Positions 46,501 through 58,782 of a DNA stretch of 64,000 nt are shown in pieces. The notes under the pieces are model-generated. The model worked only from the letters and a program-made list of their open reading frames with translations, searched no databases and was not told where the DNA came from. Made by a program: the position numbers and the translations under genes. This DNA comes from Brachypodium distachyon. Taxonomy: Eukaryota; Streptophyta; Magnoliopsida; Poales; Poaceae. The stretch is from NCBI RefSeq assembly GCF_000005505.3, contig NC_016135.3:6713501-6777500 (forward strand), in the 5' to 3' direction. How positions within the stretch are numbered: position 1 is the first letter of the stretch; every line of letters starts with the position of its first letter.

Positions 46501-48792
46501 GCCGGAGGTGTTGGGAATGCCTTCGGATCAACCCCAATGATGCTGGCGTGCCGAAGTCCTTCATTTGGTGCATCGAGTGTGGTTCTCCTTGGGGTGAGCC
46601 ACCGGCTAAGTAACCTTCCTCGAGGAGGAAGATAGACCTAGGTGGGCCTTGGTGGCACAAACCTTGCGGCCTTGTGAAATTTGATGCGTCCCGAGGGTTC
46701 CCAGGGATTTTTCCTGCGGAAAATTACGGCCTTGGAGTCTTCGGCGCGATGAACCACCGGCTAGGCTAGTTTCTCGGTGAGAAATCAAGCCTAGGTGGGT
46801 TCCTTTACGAGGTTTTGCTGGTCACGGGGTCTATTCTTGAAGAAACAGACACTTCCGGGGTCTTCCTTGCAAAATTTTAAGGCCGTGGGGCTCCTTTTGC
46901 AATGTAATTAGGCTGCAAGGGCTCTTTTGCGAATTTTTGGCCTTCCGAGGGCTCCGGCGCGAAATTCCTGAGCTACCGGGGCAGCCTGAGATTTTCTGCA
47001 TCCTTGGGGGTTCTTCTGTGAAAAATCCCCCCCCCCCCCCCGGGGCCGCCCGATCGCACGCGTGGGCGCTCTCAGGCCGTATGCGGCTTAAAGCGCCTCC
47101 CGGGTGTGCGGGTTGCGCCCAACCGGGCCTGGGAGGCCTCCTTCGGTTTTGTTTATTTATTCCGTGCGTTGCTGGGCCGAGGCACACTTCACCACCCGGC
47201 CTGCTTACCGATTCACCGAGTTAAGTGAGGGGATCAGACGGTCGTGGGCGCACGGGTGCCCTAGATCCGACGGCGCATGTCCGTCTTCCTCCTCTGTGCG
47301 GGACGGGAAAAGGAGGGTGTCCTCCTTTCCTCTTCGCGCGACGACGTCATCACCGGGAGGACACCGGCGCTCACGCGGCGTGGTCAGGACCTCCTCCTTT
47401 GCGCCTCCTCCTTTTCTTCTTTTCACCTTTAGCTCTGTGCCCTCTGTTTCCCGGTCGGCCGACCCTTGTCTTCTTGCTATGACCGAGCCGACCAGCGAGC
47501 CATTGGGTCCGAACGTCGAGACGCGCCTTGGGTTATAAAAACGAGGCCGGGGGGCGCAAGGGGGCATTGCCCAGTCTTACTTTCCTCTCCTCCGGTGCCA
47601 AAGACGTGCTTCGGCGGCACTCGAGGACGGAGGCGAGACCGGTGGCTCGTAGGTCCCTGTCGAGGGCGTTTAGCCAGTTCGTCTTGTCTCCAAAGGTGTT
47701 GAGGGTGATTGAGCCGTCGTGGGGGACACGGTTCTGGCGGGCTTCGGGCTTTGAACGGTGCCGGCGTTGTCTTCAATTCGACCCACGGAGAGGCGGCGCC
47801 CGAGTGCTCTCGTGTCCTTGCCGAGGTGAGCCGCGGCCGCGGGCACTTCTTCACCGCCCTTGGGCACCATCGTAGCGAAGCTTCGTGCATCCCAGTTTGA
47901 GCCACGCGAGGCGGACGGCCCCCGATCGTTTCGTCGAATACGTGGGGGGCGTGGTTTCGGGCGGGGTGAGCGTGCGTTGAGGGTGCGGCGAGTGGCATGC
48001 CAGCGCGTGCTCCCGGAGCGGCGAGGCTGCTGCGCGCGCAGTGAAGGGTGACCGCGGATGCGGCGCGCGGGGCACTGGCATGCGTCAGGTGGAGGGCGCC
48101 ACGAGCGTAGAGCCGCGTGCGAAGGAGGGCGTGGGCATGGCCACAGCGCGCACACCACGCGGAACCGTCGCGACCGGCGAGGGTAGAGCTGCAACGCGCG
48201 GGGCGCGGCGCACGGGGCACGGCGCGCGGGGTGCAGCGTGCGGGGCGTGGTCTGGTCACGCGCTAGACGGAGCACCGAAGGCACCGCAGGCTTGAGCTGT
48301 GTCGGAGCTTGGGGAGCAGGGCGAGCCTAGGGCGTTCGGCCAAGGGGCGTGGTCTGGTCACGCGCTAGACGGAGCACCGAAGGCACCGCGGGCTTGAGCT
48401 GTGTCGGAGCTTGGGGAGCAGGGCGAGCCTAGGGCGTCGCCCATTTGGCCGAACGCCTCGCGGGCATTTTCCCGTCGGCCTCCCTCCTTTTCTTCTTCCC
48501 CGTTTTTTTTGTCCGGAACGGTAGTTGGGCCGTGGGCCGTTGACAGTTTCCGGGGGACCGGGGCCCCTTGCGTCTTGGGCCACTGGGCTTGCACGCGGCC
48601 GAAGGCGCTCACCTTTGCAGGCTGGGGTGCTTCGGGCCTTGGCGAACCGTGGGCTCCGTGGGAGCTAGGTTCACCTTCTTCTTTTCTTTTTTTTTATGGC
48701 GGTCGTGCATGGCTTTGCGAAGTAGACTTTCCCTAGCCGCTTCCTTTAGGAATTTTTGCGACTTGTACTAATCTTTTGGCGCCTTCTTGTAG
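46501..48792 (+). promoter_or_regulatory. 3' internal region of the Tat element, upstream of its antisense accessory gene
   Basis: GC-rich, with many overlapping ORFs on both strands and no recognised domain. It holds a run of about 15 C residues at 47028-47042 and a 102-bp tandem duplication at 48244-48447. A 3' splice-like site, CTTCTTGTAG/GTGAG, lies just before the ATG at 48799-48803. The region probably contains the promoter and leader of the accessory gene. Confidence 0.4.
48244..48447. repeat. 102-bp tandem duplication
   Basis: Two adjacent copies, 48244-48345 and 48346-48447, begin GGCGTGGTCTGGTCACGCGC and are almost identical. The copies differ at very few positions, so the duplication is recent. 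Confidence 0.93.
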
Positions 48793-51228
48793 GTGAGATG
48801 GTGGGGTCTGACATGGAGCGCCGAGAGAGAAGCCTCCCATGGGAGTGGGGGTGAGGCGCGGACGTCGGGAGGCAAGCCGCGGAGGTCGAAGAAAGTCACC
48901 CGCCCGGAGAGAGGACCTAGGCCTGAGCCGCATTCGGCCATGCCGGGACGGATCCCCGACATCCTTCCGGCGTCGGTGGCAACCGAGAAGGACTTGTCAG
49001 ACCTTGTGGAGGCGGGCTACTTCCGCAAGGGCCTTGCCTCACTTCTTGATGAGAGCGAGCTTCGACTGGAGCCGCAGAGGCGTCGAGGGCACATCATCGT
49101 GTTCACCAGCTGGTTTCACGCCAGGTTGTGCCTGCCCGTGTACCCGTTCCTGCTAGAGTTCCTGGATACTTATGGTATCGAGTTGGCGCAGTTGCTTCCC
49201 TCGGCGATCTTGCGCCTGAACATGTTCAGGTGGCTTTGCGAGACCGCCTTGAGGGAGCCTCCGACCATGAGGTTGTTCTTGCTGCTGTTCACCATCCACG
49301 TGGAGGAGCGTCGCACCCCCGATGAGAGTACTTGGAGCGCCTTTGGGTCGGTCGTCGTGAGGCTTCATCCTGGCTTCCATGACGAGTTCCCCCTGATGCC
49401 GGTGAAGAGCGCGGTGCGCCTGTTCGATGGGTGGGACTCGCAGTGGTTCTTCCTCGATGTTTCGGAGGCGAGCTTGCATCACTCTGGCAGACTCCTTCGA
49501 CACTCTGGGCCTGGGGGGCTTCGGGATGTCGTCCGTCCCATGGGCACGTCCTTAGTCGAGGAGTGGGAGCTTGCCAGGATCAAGTCGGCTCGTTCGGAGT
49601 GTAGCTTCTGTGACCTTCTCGAGGAGATGGTGATGGCGGGCCGCTTCATGATGAGGGCACGACCACAGGCGGAGCTGGGGATCCCCGTGGCCTTTCGTCA
49701 CCCACACCGCGCGGCTAAGCGTGAGTTTCGCGATGCTTGAGTCATCGCTTCAAGTATTCTTGTTTGCTCGACACTAACCCTGGCTTGTGCTTGTTTTTCA
49801 GCGGCTTTTTCTCGAGAGAGGGCGGTTGAGTGGGCTTCCCATATGGTCGGGCCGTACAACTCGGTGGAGCATCGGGCTCACGTCGATACCATCAGTGAGG
49901 GAGGATGCCACAACGTTGTAGCGGCGTGCTTCGACGACCTGGTACCGATGCGCCCGGATCCCAAGTTCGGGAAGCTCATCAAGGCTGGCGAGCGGTATTC
50001 TCGTCTTGCGACTCCGTCGATGATCGCCGTTGGTTCTCACCTCAGGGATACTTGTGGGAAGGTGAAGCCTCAGGTCGTGCTTGGGTTGGGTGTGCCGGTG
50101 GCCCCAATGCCCAAGATCCCTCGTCCTCCGAGTTTGCGCAAGAGGAAGGCTCCTTCTCCTGACCTAGCCGACGTGGCTGAGTCGAGGTCTCCCTTGAGAG
50201 AGTCCATGAACGTGTACCTAGATGGGAAGATCGACATTGAGAAGATCCTGCCTCCGTCGCCTCACGAGCGTGTGGTTTTCACCCAGAGGACCGGGCTTCA
50301 GCTTGTGGTGGATACCTCCTCGGAAGCCAGCGGCGCGGGTGTTCCGGTGTTCTCTTTGACTCGCGGGCCGGTGGAGGAGGAGCTTCCCGTCACCGATGAG
50401 TGCACGCTTGTTGAGCGTTTTAATTCCCTTTCGGGAATGTTCTCACGGGGTTTTCTTGTCTTGTTTCAGGTATGGAACTTGCGGCGCCTGATGCTTCCGG
50501 GGGCGAGCCCCCGATTCTGGAGGAGGGAGAGGCGCTTCCGAGGACCGAGGGAGGGGCGAGAGTTCCGCTCGAGGCGTTGGAGCTTGTGAGTCTGCTCTCC
50601 TCGTCTCCCTTCTTGCTAGGTCCATTTTGTCGGCCCGCACTCATGATTCTTCTTCTTTCGCCAGGTGAGAGGCTTGGTCGAGGCCGTGGGCACTCTTCCC
50701 GCCCTCAAGGCTCAGGTTGGGATGCTTTCGGCGGCCTTGGATGCCGAGACCTCGAAGGCTATCCTTGTCTTGAGTGAGCTGGCTTTGGAGAGGGCGCGGC
50801 GGGAGGCCGTTGAGGCTGAGCTTTCTCGGGTGTCGGCGGAGCTTGCGGCCATGGAGGCGAGGGCTCGCCTTGCCGAGGAGGGCTAGGAGGATGCGATTGC
50901 GAAGATCCGTCGCGCCGAGGAGGACTTGGTGGTGGCCAGCCTCAACGTGGAGCACACCCGAGCGGAGGTTGCTTCTCTCAAGGCGGAGTCGGAGGACGCC
51001 GGGTTTGGACCGGTGTTCGCTCCTCGCGCCCCTTCGGATAGCCGCCCGGAGGTGGTCTCGCTCCTGCCTGCCCAGGCTTCGGAGATTCGAGAGATGGTAC
51101 TCTGTTTGAAGGGCTCCCCTCAGCCGGATCTTCCCCTGTGTCGCACGACGGATGAGGCGAGTAGGGTGCTTACTTCACAGGTGGAGCTTCTTGAGCCCGC
51201 CGTGAAGAGGTGCCTTCTCAGTACGTGA
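48793..51228 (+). pseudogene. Antisense accessory gene of the Tat element (spliced, one stop codon)
   Basis: It runs opposite to gag-pol between pol and the 3' LTR. Exon 1 (to 49720) carries the globular domain (AGYFRKGLASLLDESELRL, CLPVYPFLLEFLDTYGIELA, LPSAILRLNMFRWLCE) resembling the 'putative gypsy type transposon' family; the real start may be MPGRIPDILPAS at 48943. An intron at 49721-49801 keeps phase. Exon 2 (from 49802) has proline- and basic-rich sequence (PSLRKRKAPSP). A short, unclear intron ends at 50469. The exon with MELAAPDASG ends at 50585, and an intron lies at 50586-50664. The last exon is a coiled coil (ERARREAVEAELSRVSAEL) with one in-frame TAG (50884-50886), then is open to 51228. 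Known Grande elements carry a comparable gene encoding a nuclear protein from its own promoter; function is not established. Confidence 0.75.
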
Positions 51229-52484
51229 GATGACTCACGGGGCGAAGAAGTTTCTGGCAGACCAGGGAGCTCCTCTTCGCGCTCTGGCTCGATGCTTCGT
51301 CCGTTGCCTTGAGCCTACTCTTCAGGAGAGCGAAGGTGGGGCTTGAGTCTTGTTGCCCTTTGAGGCGACAAGGTACCCCAGCTGCTTACTTATGCGATGT
51401 TGCATATCCACTTATGACATAGCCTCATGACTTGCATGTTCTAGGCTTAGACATAGAGGTTGTAAGGTAGCCTTTTTGATGTGCTTTATGCTTTGCTATG
51501 TAGCCAACATTGTCGGGAATGTCAACTTAGCTCGGCATGTATTTTCTTATGTTTTTGCCATGTGGTCAACATTATCGGAAATGTTAACTTGGCTCAACAT
51601 GTGTTCTTTGGAGTACTCTATTTCCTTCTTAGCGAAGTACTTTATTTCCTTAGCTTATACAGCTCGCGATCGTTCGCTATGATCACACTTTTGCGTAATC
51701 AATTGCTGTCGCCGTTGGGATATGACTTGGCTTCGGCGCCTTAGGCCATGGTTACGAGCCATGGATCCTAATACCCTGGTGGGGGTTGCTATCGATATGC
51801 TGGTAGTGATCCGGACACTTTGACCTGCCGTTCGGGGAAATTCATGCAAAATTCCTTCTCTTCGGACTTCAGGAAGCTATGCTTTCCTGCGATTATTATG
51901 GAGCCTTAACTCGGTTACTATCCTGCAGGCCCGTGTGCGACGTCTCGCACGCGGGTAGCACGGTTCTCCGAGGTAAGTAAGCTCATTCATAACTCGTTTA
52001 TTTACGGTTCTCCTTAAATGCATTTTAAGGAGCTTCCAGCTCTCGGGGGACTTGGTTCTACTTGGCGGATGGCCTCGAGGCATGCTAAGATCCACCAAGG
52101 AACGGGTCGCTGGTGGCGACTTATGTCCGGAGACATTTTTGGGTGACGCGTGAGCCAACGTAGGCCCTTCGGCGTCCCTCGGCGAGCGGCACTTGGGCAG
52201 CAACTCGGTTTCGGGGGTCGTCCCTTCGTGACATTGCTGTTCGACGGGGTTCCCTTTACGATGGTGGGTCGTACGAGTGTCTCGTGTCACTCTTTATCAA
52301 GGACTTGTTTTTATTGATCCCCTGCCTGCTTGTCTTAAGGTATGGCCCGATGGGCACTTACAAGCCTTAAATAGACGTGGCCTCGTTGGCGCTTACAATC
52401 CCTCGAAGTTTCGCAGGAAAGTGGCCGGTTGGGCGCTGATAGTCTTCCTTCGTGAGTGGCGAGAGTCGTGCTTGAGATTCCTCC
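51229..52484. other. Non-coding DNA between the antisense gene and pol of the Tat element
   Basis: This holds the convergent 3' ends of the antisense accessory gene (plus) and pol (minus). A pair of similar units, about 60 bp, lies at 51485-51545 and 51549-51605 (GTCAACTTAGCTCGGCATGT and its variant). No other feature is seen. Confidence 0.5.
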
Positions 52485-55400
52485 TTAGGCGTAGAAGCGC
52501 CGGAGTTTGTCGCCGTTCCAGGCATGGACGAGGTTTTTTCCTTCCATGTTCTCGAGGTGGTATGCACCCTTGCCCAACACCGCGGCGATGCGGTATGGCC
52601 CTTCCCATTTAGGGTCGAGTTTGCGCTGGAGTTTTGGGTCGACGTTCTTTTTTAGCACGAGGTCTCCTTGGGAGAAAGCTCGTTCCCGCACCCTCGTGTT
52701 GTAGAACCGTGCGGCGCTCTGCTCGTAGACGGCGTGCCTCATGAGGGCTTTGTCACGAGCTTCTTCCGCAAGATCGACGGCCGTCTTGTGATGCTCTTCA
52801 TTTTCGATGAAGGCGAGTGGAGTAGCTTCTTGGAGTCTTTCGACCCGAGGTGAGCGGAACTCTACCTCGGCGGGAAGAACTGCTTCGGCGCCATACACCA
52901 AAGAGAATGGTGTTCGGCCCGTGGAACGGCTTACGGAGGTGCTTAGGCCCCAAACCACGCTGGCGAGTTCGTCCTCCCATGCTCCTCTTGCCTTGCTAGC
53001 CGTGTGTTCTACCCTTCGGCGGAGTCCTTGGAGGATTAGTCCATTGGCTCTCTCGCATGCGCCGTTGCTCTTGGGGTAGGCCACGGATGCGAAGTGCAGC
53101 TTGATCTCAAGGCATTCACAGAATTTAATGAATTTCGCACAGTCGAACTGTTTGCCGTTATCCACGGTTAGTTCTCGTGGGACGCCATATCGACATATGA
53201 TGTTTTCCCAGAAAAAATTCTGGATGGCCTATGACGTGATCTTGCCGAGTGGCGCAGCTTCTATCCATTTGGAGAAGTAATCAATCGTCACTACGAGGTA
53301 CTTGCAGCCCCCGATGCATGCGGGGTAAGGCCCGAGAAGGTCCATCCCCCAGCGTGCAAATGGCCAAGTTATTGGAATATTCTTCAAGGTCGTCACCGGC
53401 ACGTGGATGGACATAGCCATTTTTTGGCAAGCTTCGCATCTTCGCAATATCGTGATTGCGTCTTGCACCATGGTGGGCCAATAAAATCCCTATCATAAAG
53501 CCTTCGCCGCAGTGGCTCTTGGCGCGAGATGATGGCCGCAAACTCCGGAGTGGATCTCCTGGATGAGCTCAGCCCCCTTGTCGGTTTATGCACTTGAGTA
53601 GCGCGGCTGCCCCCTTCTTGTAAAGGATTTTGCTTTTGCAAGCAAAATTTTGGCGCTCGGGCCTTCTGCCTCTTCGTCCACCTCTCCTTTTAGGGCGTGG
53701 ATAATTGGCGTCATCCAAGAGGGTGGATTGTCGATGACCATGCTGACCTCTGAAGTTTCGTCAGAGGCATCGGCTTCTTCTCCTATGGAAGGGGTGCAGA
53801 TCACCTCGAAGAATGCGCCGAGTGGCAAAGGTTCCTTGGAACCGGCCGTTCGGGCCAATCTGTCAGTGAGGTGGTTTTCTCCTCATGGGATGCGTCGCGC
53901 CTCCATGCCTAGGAAGTACCGTTCCATCTTGCGAACTTTTTCAATATACTTTTTCATCCTTTCATCAAGGCATTGATATGACTTGTGCATTTGGTTTATC
54001 ACCAGCTGGGAGTCACCTTGGATGAGAAGGCGTCGAACACCCATGGCCTTAGCCAATCGGTGTCCGAGTAGGAGCGCTTCGTACTCCGCCATGTTGTTGG
54101 TTGCATTGAAGTCGAGGTGGGCGGCGTACTCCAGGATCTTCCCTTCGGGGCTGACGAGTATGACTCCAGCCCCGGCACCGTTGAGGCGCTTGGTGCCGTC
54201 AAACCTCATTATCCAGTGTGGCTCGGGGGGCTCGGCCTTGGGCAACGTCTCTTCGGGCGGGGCTTGCGGCGCATGCCATTCGGCCACGAAGTCGGCGAGG
54301 ACCTGGGATTTTATAGCCGTCCTCGCGGTAAGCTCCAGCGAGAAGGGAGCCAGTTCCGTTGTCCATTTGGCGATTCTCCCGGTGGCTTCCTTGTTGCCAA
54401 AGACTTCTTTGAGGGGGAAGGTCGTCGGCACCATGATGGTGTGGCCCATGAAGTAATGACGGAGCTTTCGAGAGGCCATGAGGAGGGCGTACGCGATGTT
54501 CTCGATCTGCGTGTATCGACCCTTTGCTCCTCCCAAAGCTTCGCTCACGTAATACACCGGGCGTTGCGACCCATCTTCTTCCTTCACGAGGGCTGCACTC
54601 ACGGCGACTGGAGTCGCGGCGAGGTACAGGAGCAAAGGCTCTCCCTGCTTCAGGCTTGTGAGGAGTGGAGGAGTCGACAAATAGGCCTTGAGTTCCTCGA
54701 ACGCCCTTTGAGCTTCGTCGGTCCACTCAAAGTTGTTGAGGCCCTTTAGGACATTGAAAAAAGGAAAACCCTTCTCGGCTGATCAGGCGACAAATCATCC
54801 TAATGCCGCCATCCTCCCTGCTAGGCGCTGCACATCTTTGACGGAGCGAGGGGGCTCCATCTCCAGGATGGCCCAGATTTTTTCCAGGTTGGCCTCGATT
54901 CCCCGTTGGGAGACGAGGAAACCCAAGAGCTTTCCTCCTCGGACTCCGAATGCACACTTCTCGGGATTGAGCTTCACGTCGTATTTGCGGAGGTTGTTGA
55001 AGGTTTCCTGCAGGTCTTCGGGATGGGTACTCGCCGCTTGACTTTTGATGACGGTGTCATCAACATAGACTTCGGCGTTTCTCCCCAATTGCTCTTTGAG
55101 GATAAGGCTGACGAGGCGTTGGAAAGTCGCACTTACTGCGATACCAGAAGGTGCCAACGGGAGTGATGAAGCTGGTCTTCTCCTCGTCTTCCTTCACCAT
55201 GTGGACTTGGTGATACCCTGAATAGGCGTCCAAGAAGCTTAACCGCTCGCATCCCGCCGTGGAGTCGACTAGCTGGTCGATTCGCGGGAGAGGGTAGTCG
55301 TCCTTGGGGCATGCCTTGTTTAGGTCGGTGAAGTCGACACACATTCGCCATTTGCCGTTGGCTTTCTTCATCAAGACCGGATTGGCCAATCACTCGGGGT

Positions 55401-56567
55401 GCCAAAATTCTCGGATGAGTCCGGCCTCGGAGAGCTTTGCAATTTCTTGCTTGATGACCTCGCTTCGCTCCGTGGAGAGTTTCCGGAGTTTCTGCTTCAT
55501 AGGCGCCTTGTCGGGCCTTACGGCGAGTCGATGCTCCATGACATCATGCGAGACTCCTCCCATGTCGGAGGGGGACCAAGCGAAGAGGTCGGAGTTCTCC
55601 CGGAGCAGGTCGATGAGCTTCTTCTCGAGTTCAATCGAGAGGTCGGCTCCGATCTTCACGATGCGCGTGGCGTCATTGTCGGAGACGCGTATCTCCTTAA
55701 GCTCTCCCTCGGGGAGAGGCTTAGGGATGTATCGTTTCGAGTGATCGGACTTGGACTCCCCTGCTCCCGAGAGCATGTGGATGCTTTTGGACGCTTTTCC
55801 CTTCTCGGCGCACTTAGTCTCGTGGCGATATTGCGTTTTCCTATCGGAGGATTGTTCACCACGGACCGTGATCACGCCTTTTGGGCCCGGGATCTTCATG
55901 CATAGGAAGTTGTGGTGGACGGCAGCGCAGAGGCGGTTCAGGTCGTCCTGCCGAGGATGGCATTGAAGGAGGCCTCCATGTCCACCACGTCGAAGCGTAC
56001 GAGCTCGGTCCGATGATTAGCGGCATCCTCGAAGGTCGTGGGGAGCTCAATTTGGCCGAGCGGCTAGATGGACTTGCCGGGGACGAAGCCGGTTAGAGGG
56101 TAAAGCGACGGTTGCAAGGAACCGTTCTTGTATCCTCCCTGTGGCTCCATCAGCTTTTTTAGCGTGCTCAGGTACAAGATGTCGGCAGAGCTTCCGTCGT
56201 CTACGAGTATTTTCTTGAGGTCGCAATTTGAGACGATCGCCGTCACGAAAAGGGCGTCGTCGTGTGGGAAGCGTATCCCCTTAGTGTCTTCTTCGGTGAA
56301 GGAAATGGGTACAGTCACCCACTTGGGTGGTGGTGTTGGAGTGAAGGTTCCGACGACATTAACTTCGCGCGCATACTCCTTGCGCTGTCTCTTTGACCCT
56401 CGGCCTGTGGCGGAGCCCCCGAGTATCACCCCGACATCGTGAGCGGGTTCTTGAAACGGGAGGTTCTCTTCCTTGTTCTCTTCCTTGGGCACAGGGTCGG
56501 CAAGGATGACGCTGGCGGGGCGTGGGGCCTCGGCGCCTTCTCGTCCTTGCGTCGGGCCTGCATTCAT
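52485..56567 (-). pseudogene. Tat-lineage Gypsy pol: protease, RT, RNase H, second RNase H, integrase (broken)
   Basis: Domains 5'->3' on the minus strand: aspartic protease with VDDGSSADILY (about 56200); reverse transcriptase with the N-terminal MCVDFTDLNKACPKDDYPLP block (about 55340) and catalytic YVDD (about 55070); RNase H (about 54700-54300); a second, archaeal-type RNase H starting FDGTKRLNGAGAGVIL (about 54220) and including GDSQLVINQ; integrase with its zinc-finger RRCEACQKM and catalytic residues in MDLLGPYP, VDNGKQF and NGACERANG (53470-53050), ending at 52485. The second RNase H defines the Tat group. In-frame stops at 56064, 55390, 53883 and 53229 and several frameshifts make the copy inactive. 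Confidence 0.94.
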
Positions 56568-57214
56568 GCTTGGAACTCTTCACGAGCTGCGATGAGGGTA
56601 TTGCACTCCCTCGCCGAGTTGTGGATGAGGCATCTTCCGGTGCCTCCCTCGGCGGGGCGAGGAGGCTTCTTGGGCTGCCAAGTCCTTTGGGATGAGCTTT
56701 GCCCTTCGACGGCGAAGATCTTTCGAGCTTGGTTGTCGGGCGCCTTCTTTCCCCGCCTCCTCTTCCTCTTGGAAGGTGGTGCGGACGCCTGGGGTTGATT
56801 CGACGAGGGAGTTCCTTCAGGTGCGCCGCGCGGCGCATCCTCCTTGGCGATGTTTCCATCTTCGCCTCGAGCATATTCTTGCAAGATTTGGTAGAGCTCT
56901 TTAGTCGTCTTTGGAGGATTGCGACTTAGAGCGCGATTCACTTCTCCTTGGAGAAGGCCTTGCATGCAGGCGTCGATCACGGTCGTCGACGGTGGGTTGG
57001 CAATTTGGCTCCGGACCTTCGCAAAGCGATGGAAGAAGCTTCGAAGGGACTCTCCCAGCCTTTGTTCCACGGCGTAAAGCTCGTGAGCTTGCACGGGTTC
57101 CTTGAAATTTCCCTAGAAGTTGACGATGAAGACCTCCTGGAGGCGCTCCCACGAATGCACGGAATTCTTCCGCAGGTTATAAAACCAAGTTTGCACCATC
57201 CCGGTGAGCATGAG

Positions 57215-57408
57215 CTGATAGCCTCGAGGGTGTCCCGATCTTTCGATGAGATACCTAATTATCGATTTGGTAGGAGGTGACGTTGACGATCCGATTACAA
57301 CCTAAGAGGCAGCGCCTTAGCGATCGATACACCAACTCCAGAAGGCTATTGATCCTGTGGGGGCACGATCAACCTGACCACGAAGGTCTTTGTTCCTGCA
57401 AGAACAAG
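57215..57408 (-). repeat. Partial 3' LTR of the nested non-autonomous element
   Basis: Matches 58783-58976 closely (TGATAGCCTCGAGGGTGTCC against TGATATCCTCGAGGGTGTCC onwards). Similarity stops at TTCCTGCAAG; the rest of the LTR is absent. Confidence 0.9.
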
Positions 57409-58768
57409 CCCTCCGAAGATTAATATATCGATGCCTCGAGGCAAACAAACCTAGATGTAGAATCTGTGGAGCTTGGAGGCTTATGTGAGTAGCAAGAAAA
57501 AGCGAATAATCAAATCAGCAATGCAAAGTTGAAAATATGCTAAAAAATGCTAGTCCTAGCTGCTGGAGTCGATAAGAACGAATTACAGAAATTAACTAAG
57601 CGTAGATACTGAAAAAGGTAGAAAGGAAAGATCAAATGAAAGGTAAAACAACTAAATCTCTGGGGAATATTTTTTTCTATTTTTTTTTCTTTTTGTGGCC
57701 TTCTATTTGGCTTATTATTCTTTTCTCTTTTTTTTTCTTTTTTTTAATCCCCAGAAACTCACGCAAAAGAAGTTAAGACCGGAAACCTGTACGTCGGTCT
57801 GTAGGAGAATAGCAAAGGCTGTAGTAAGGAAAACTCAGAAAAATATGAGAAAATATGGGTTAGCAGCGTATCAAAACAAGCTTTCCAACAAGTGCAAGAT
57901 CACTCGAAACCGAGGTCGGATGGTGGAGAAAACTGAGATATACTGCGCTGCCCCGGTGCCGAAAAACGGGTGCAGAAATTTCGGCGCTCGAAAAGTCCAC
58001 ATTAGAGGCCGAATTTGAGGGTCAGGGAGCCGATAATTTTAGAGGATGCGCCTCGTCGAGAGCTTTCCGAAAAGTCCTAGAACATCCAAATCCGACTTCG
58101 TATGCAAAAGATACGCCCGTTTTAGTGAACACGGGTCAAACCCACCCGAAACGCGAATTCTACTTGGACTTGGGTCCGAAACTGACTCGAACTCTTTCTC
58201 TTTTTTCTTCGTTTTTTTTCCTTTCTTTCCTTTTTTTTCTTTCCCTTCTATTTTTTTCACAACTTTCCGAACAACTTGATCTCTAAACAAAATTTGATCT
58301 ATTATGAAACACTTTCCAAAGGCACTCTTGATTGGACTCGGACTCGAACTCGCGGCTGAAAACTATAACTTGCCGACTCGATGTAGGATTCGATGAGGGA
58401 CTCGGTGTAGAACTCGAAGAGGGACTCGGTGGAAGAAATGGTGGCGGCAGAAGATTATCGCGGTGGTGTGGCAGGAAGTTTGGTGGCAGAAGATTGATGG
58501 AAAGCCTGTGTCACACGAAATCAAAAGACAAAAACAAGTTCGATCTAGTAGAAAAAATATGAAAAAGATCCAATCTAATCCAGCAACTCGACACGATTAA
58601 TGCAGCAAAGATTCAACAATGCAAAACTAATGTGAAAATTGCAAGGCTCAGATTGGTTCTAGGACAAGGTAACTAATCTAAATTTTTTTTTTTGGCTTTT
58701 ACTAGACGATAGGTAAAAAATAGATCTAAACTACGGATAAATTGTAAGATCTCACCGAGCAACCTTAA
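57409..58768 (-). other. Non-coding interior of the nested element
   Basis: Pyrimidine-rich tracts (T/C runs at 57670-57745 and 58195-58260) and no recognisable protein domain. ORFs here are short. A GACTCGG/ACTCGAA-rich stretch is at 58325-58435. Confidence 0.5.
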
Positions 58769-58780
58769 GCTCTAATACCA
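58769..58780 (-). other. Primer-binding site of the nested element
   Basis: TGGTATTAGAGC on the minus strand, two bases after the LTR end ATATCA. It differs from the usual initiator-methionine site TGGTATCAGAGC by one base. Confidence 0.85.
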
Positions 58781-58782
58781 CG

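Noticed and set aside
46937..47224. ORF across the 15-C run
   Set aside because: The homopolymer makes the frame unreliable and nothing on either side resembles a protein.
47104..48300. Several 100-260 codon ORFs on both strands in the Tat 3' region
   Set aside because: High GC and overlapping frames on both strands explain them; no domain or splice structure was seen.
55304..55905. Plus-strand ORFs of 146-168 codons opposite Tat reverse transcriptase
   Set aside because: Shadows of the conserved pol frame.
57695..58018. 107-codon ORF with a hydrophobic start
   Set aside because: Its start is a T-rich tract in the non-coding interior of the nested element; no homology was recognised.
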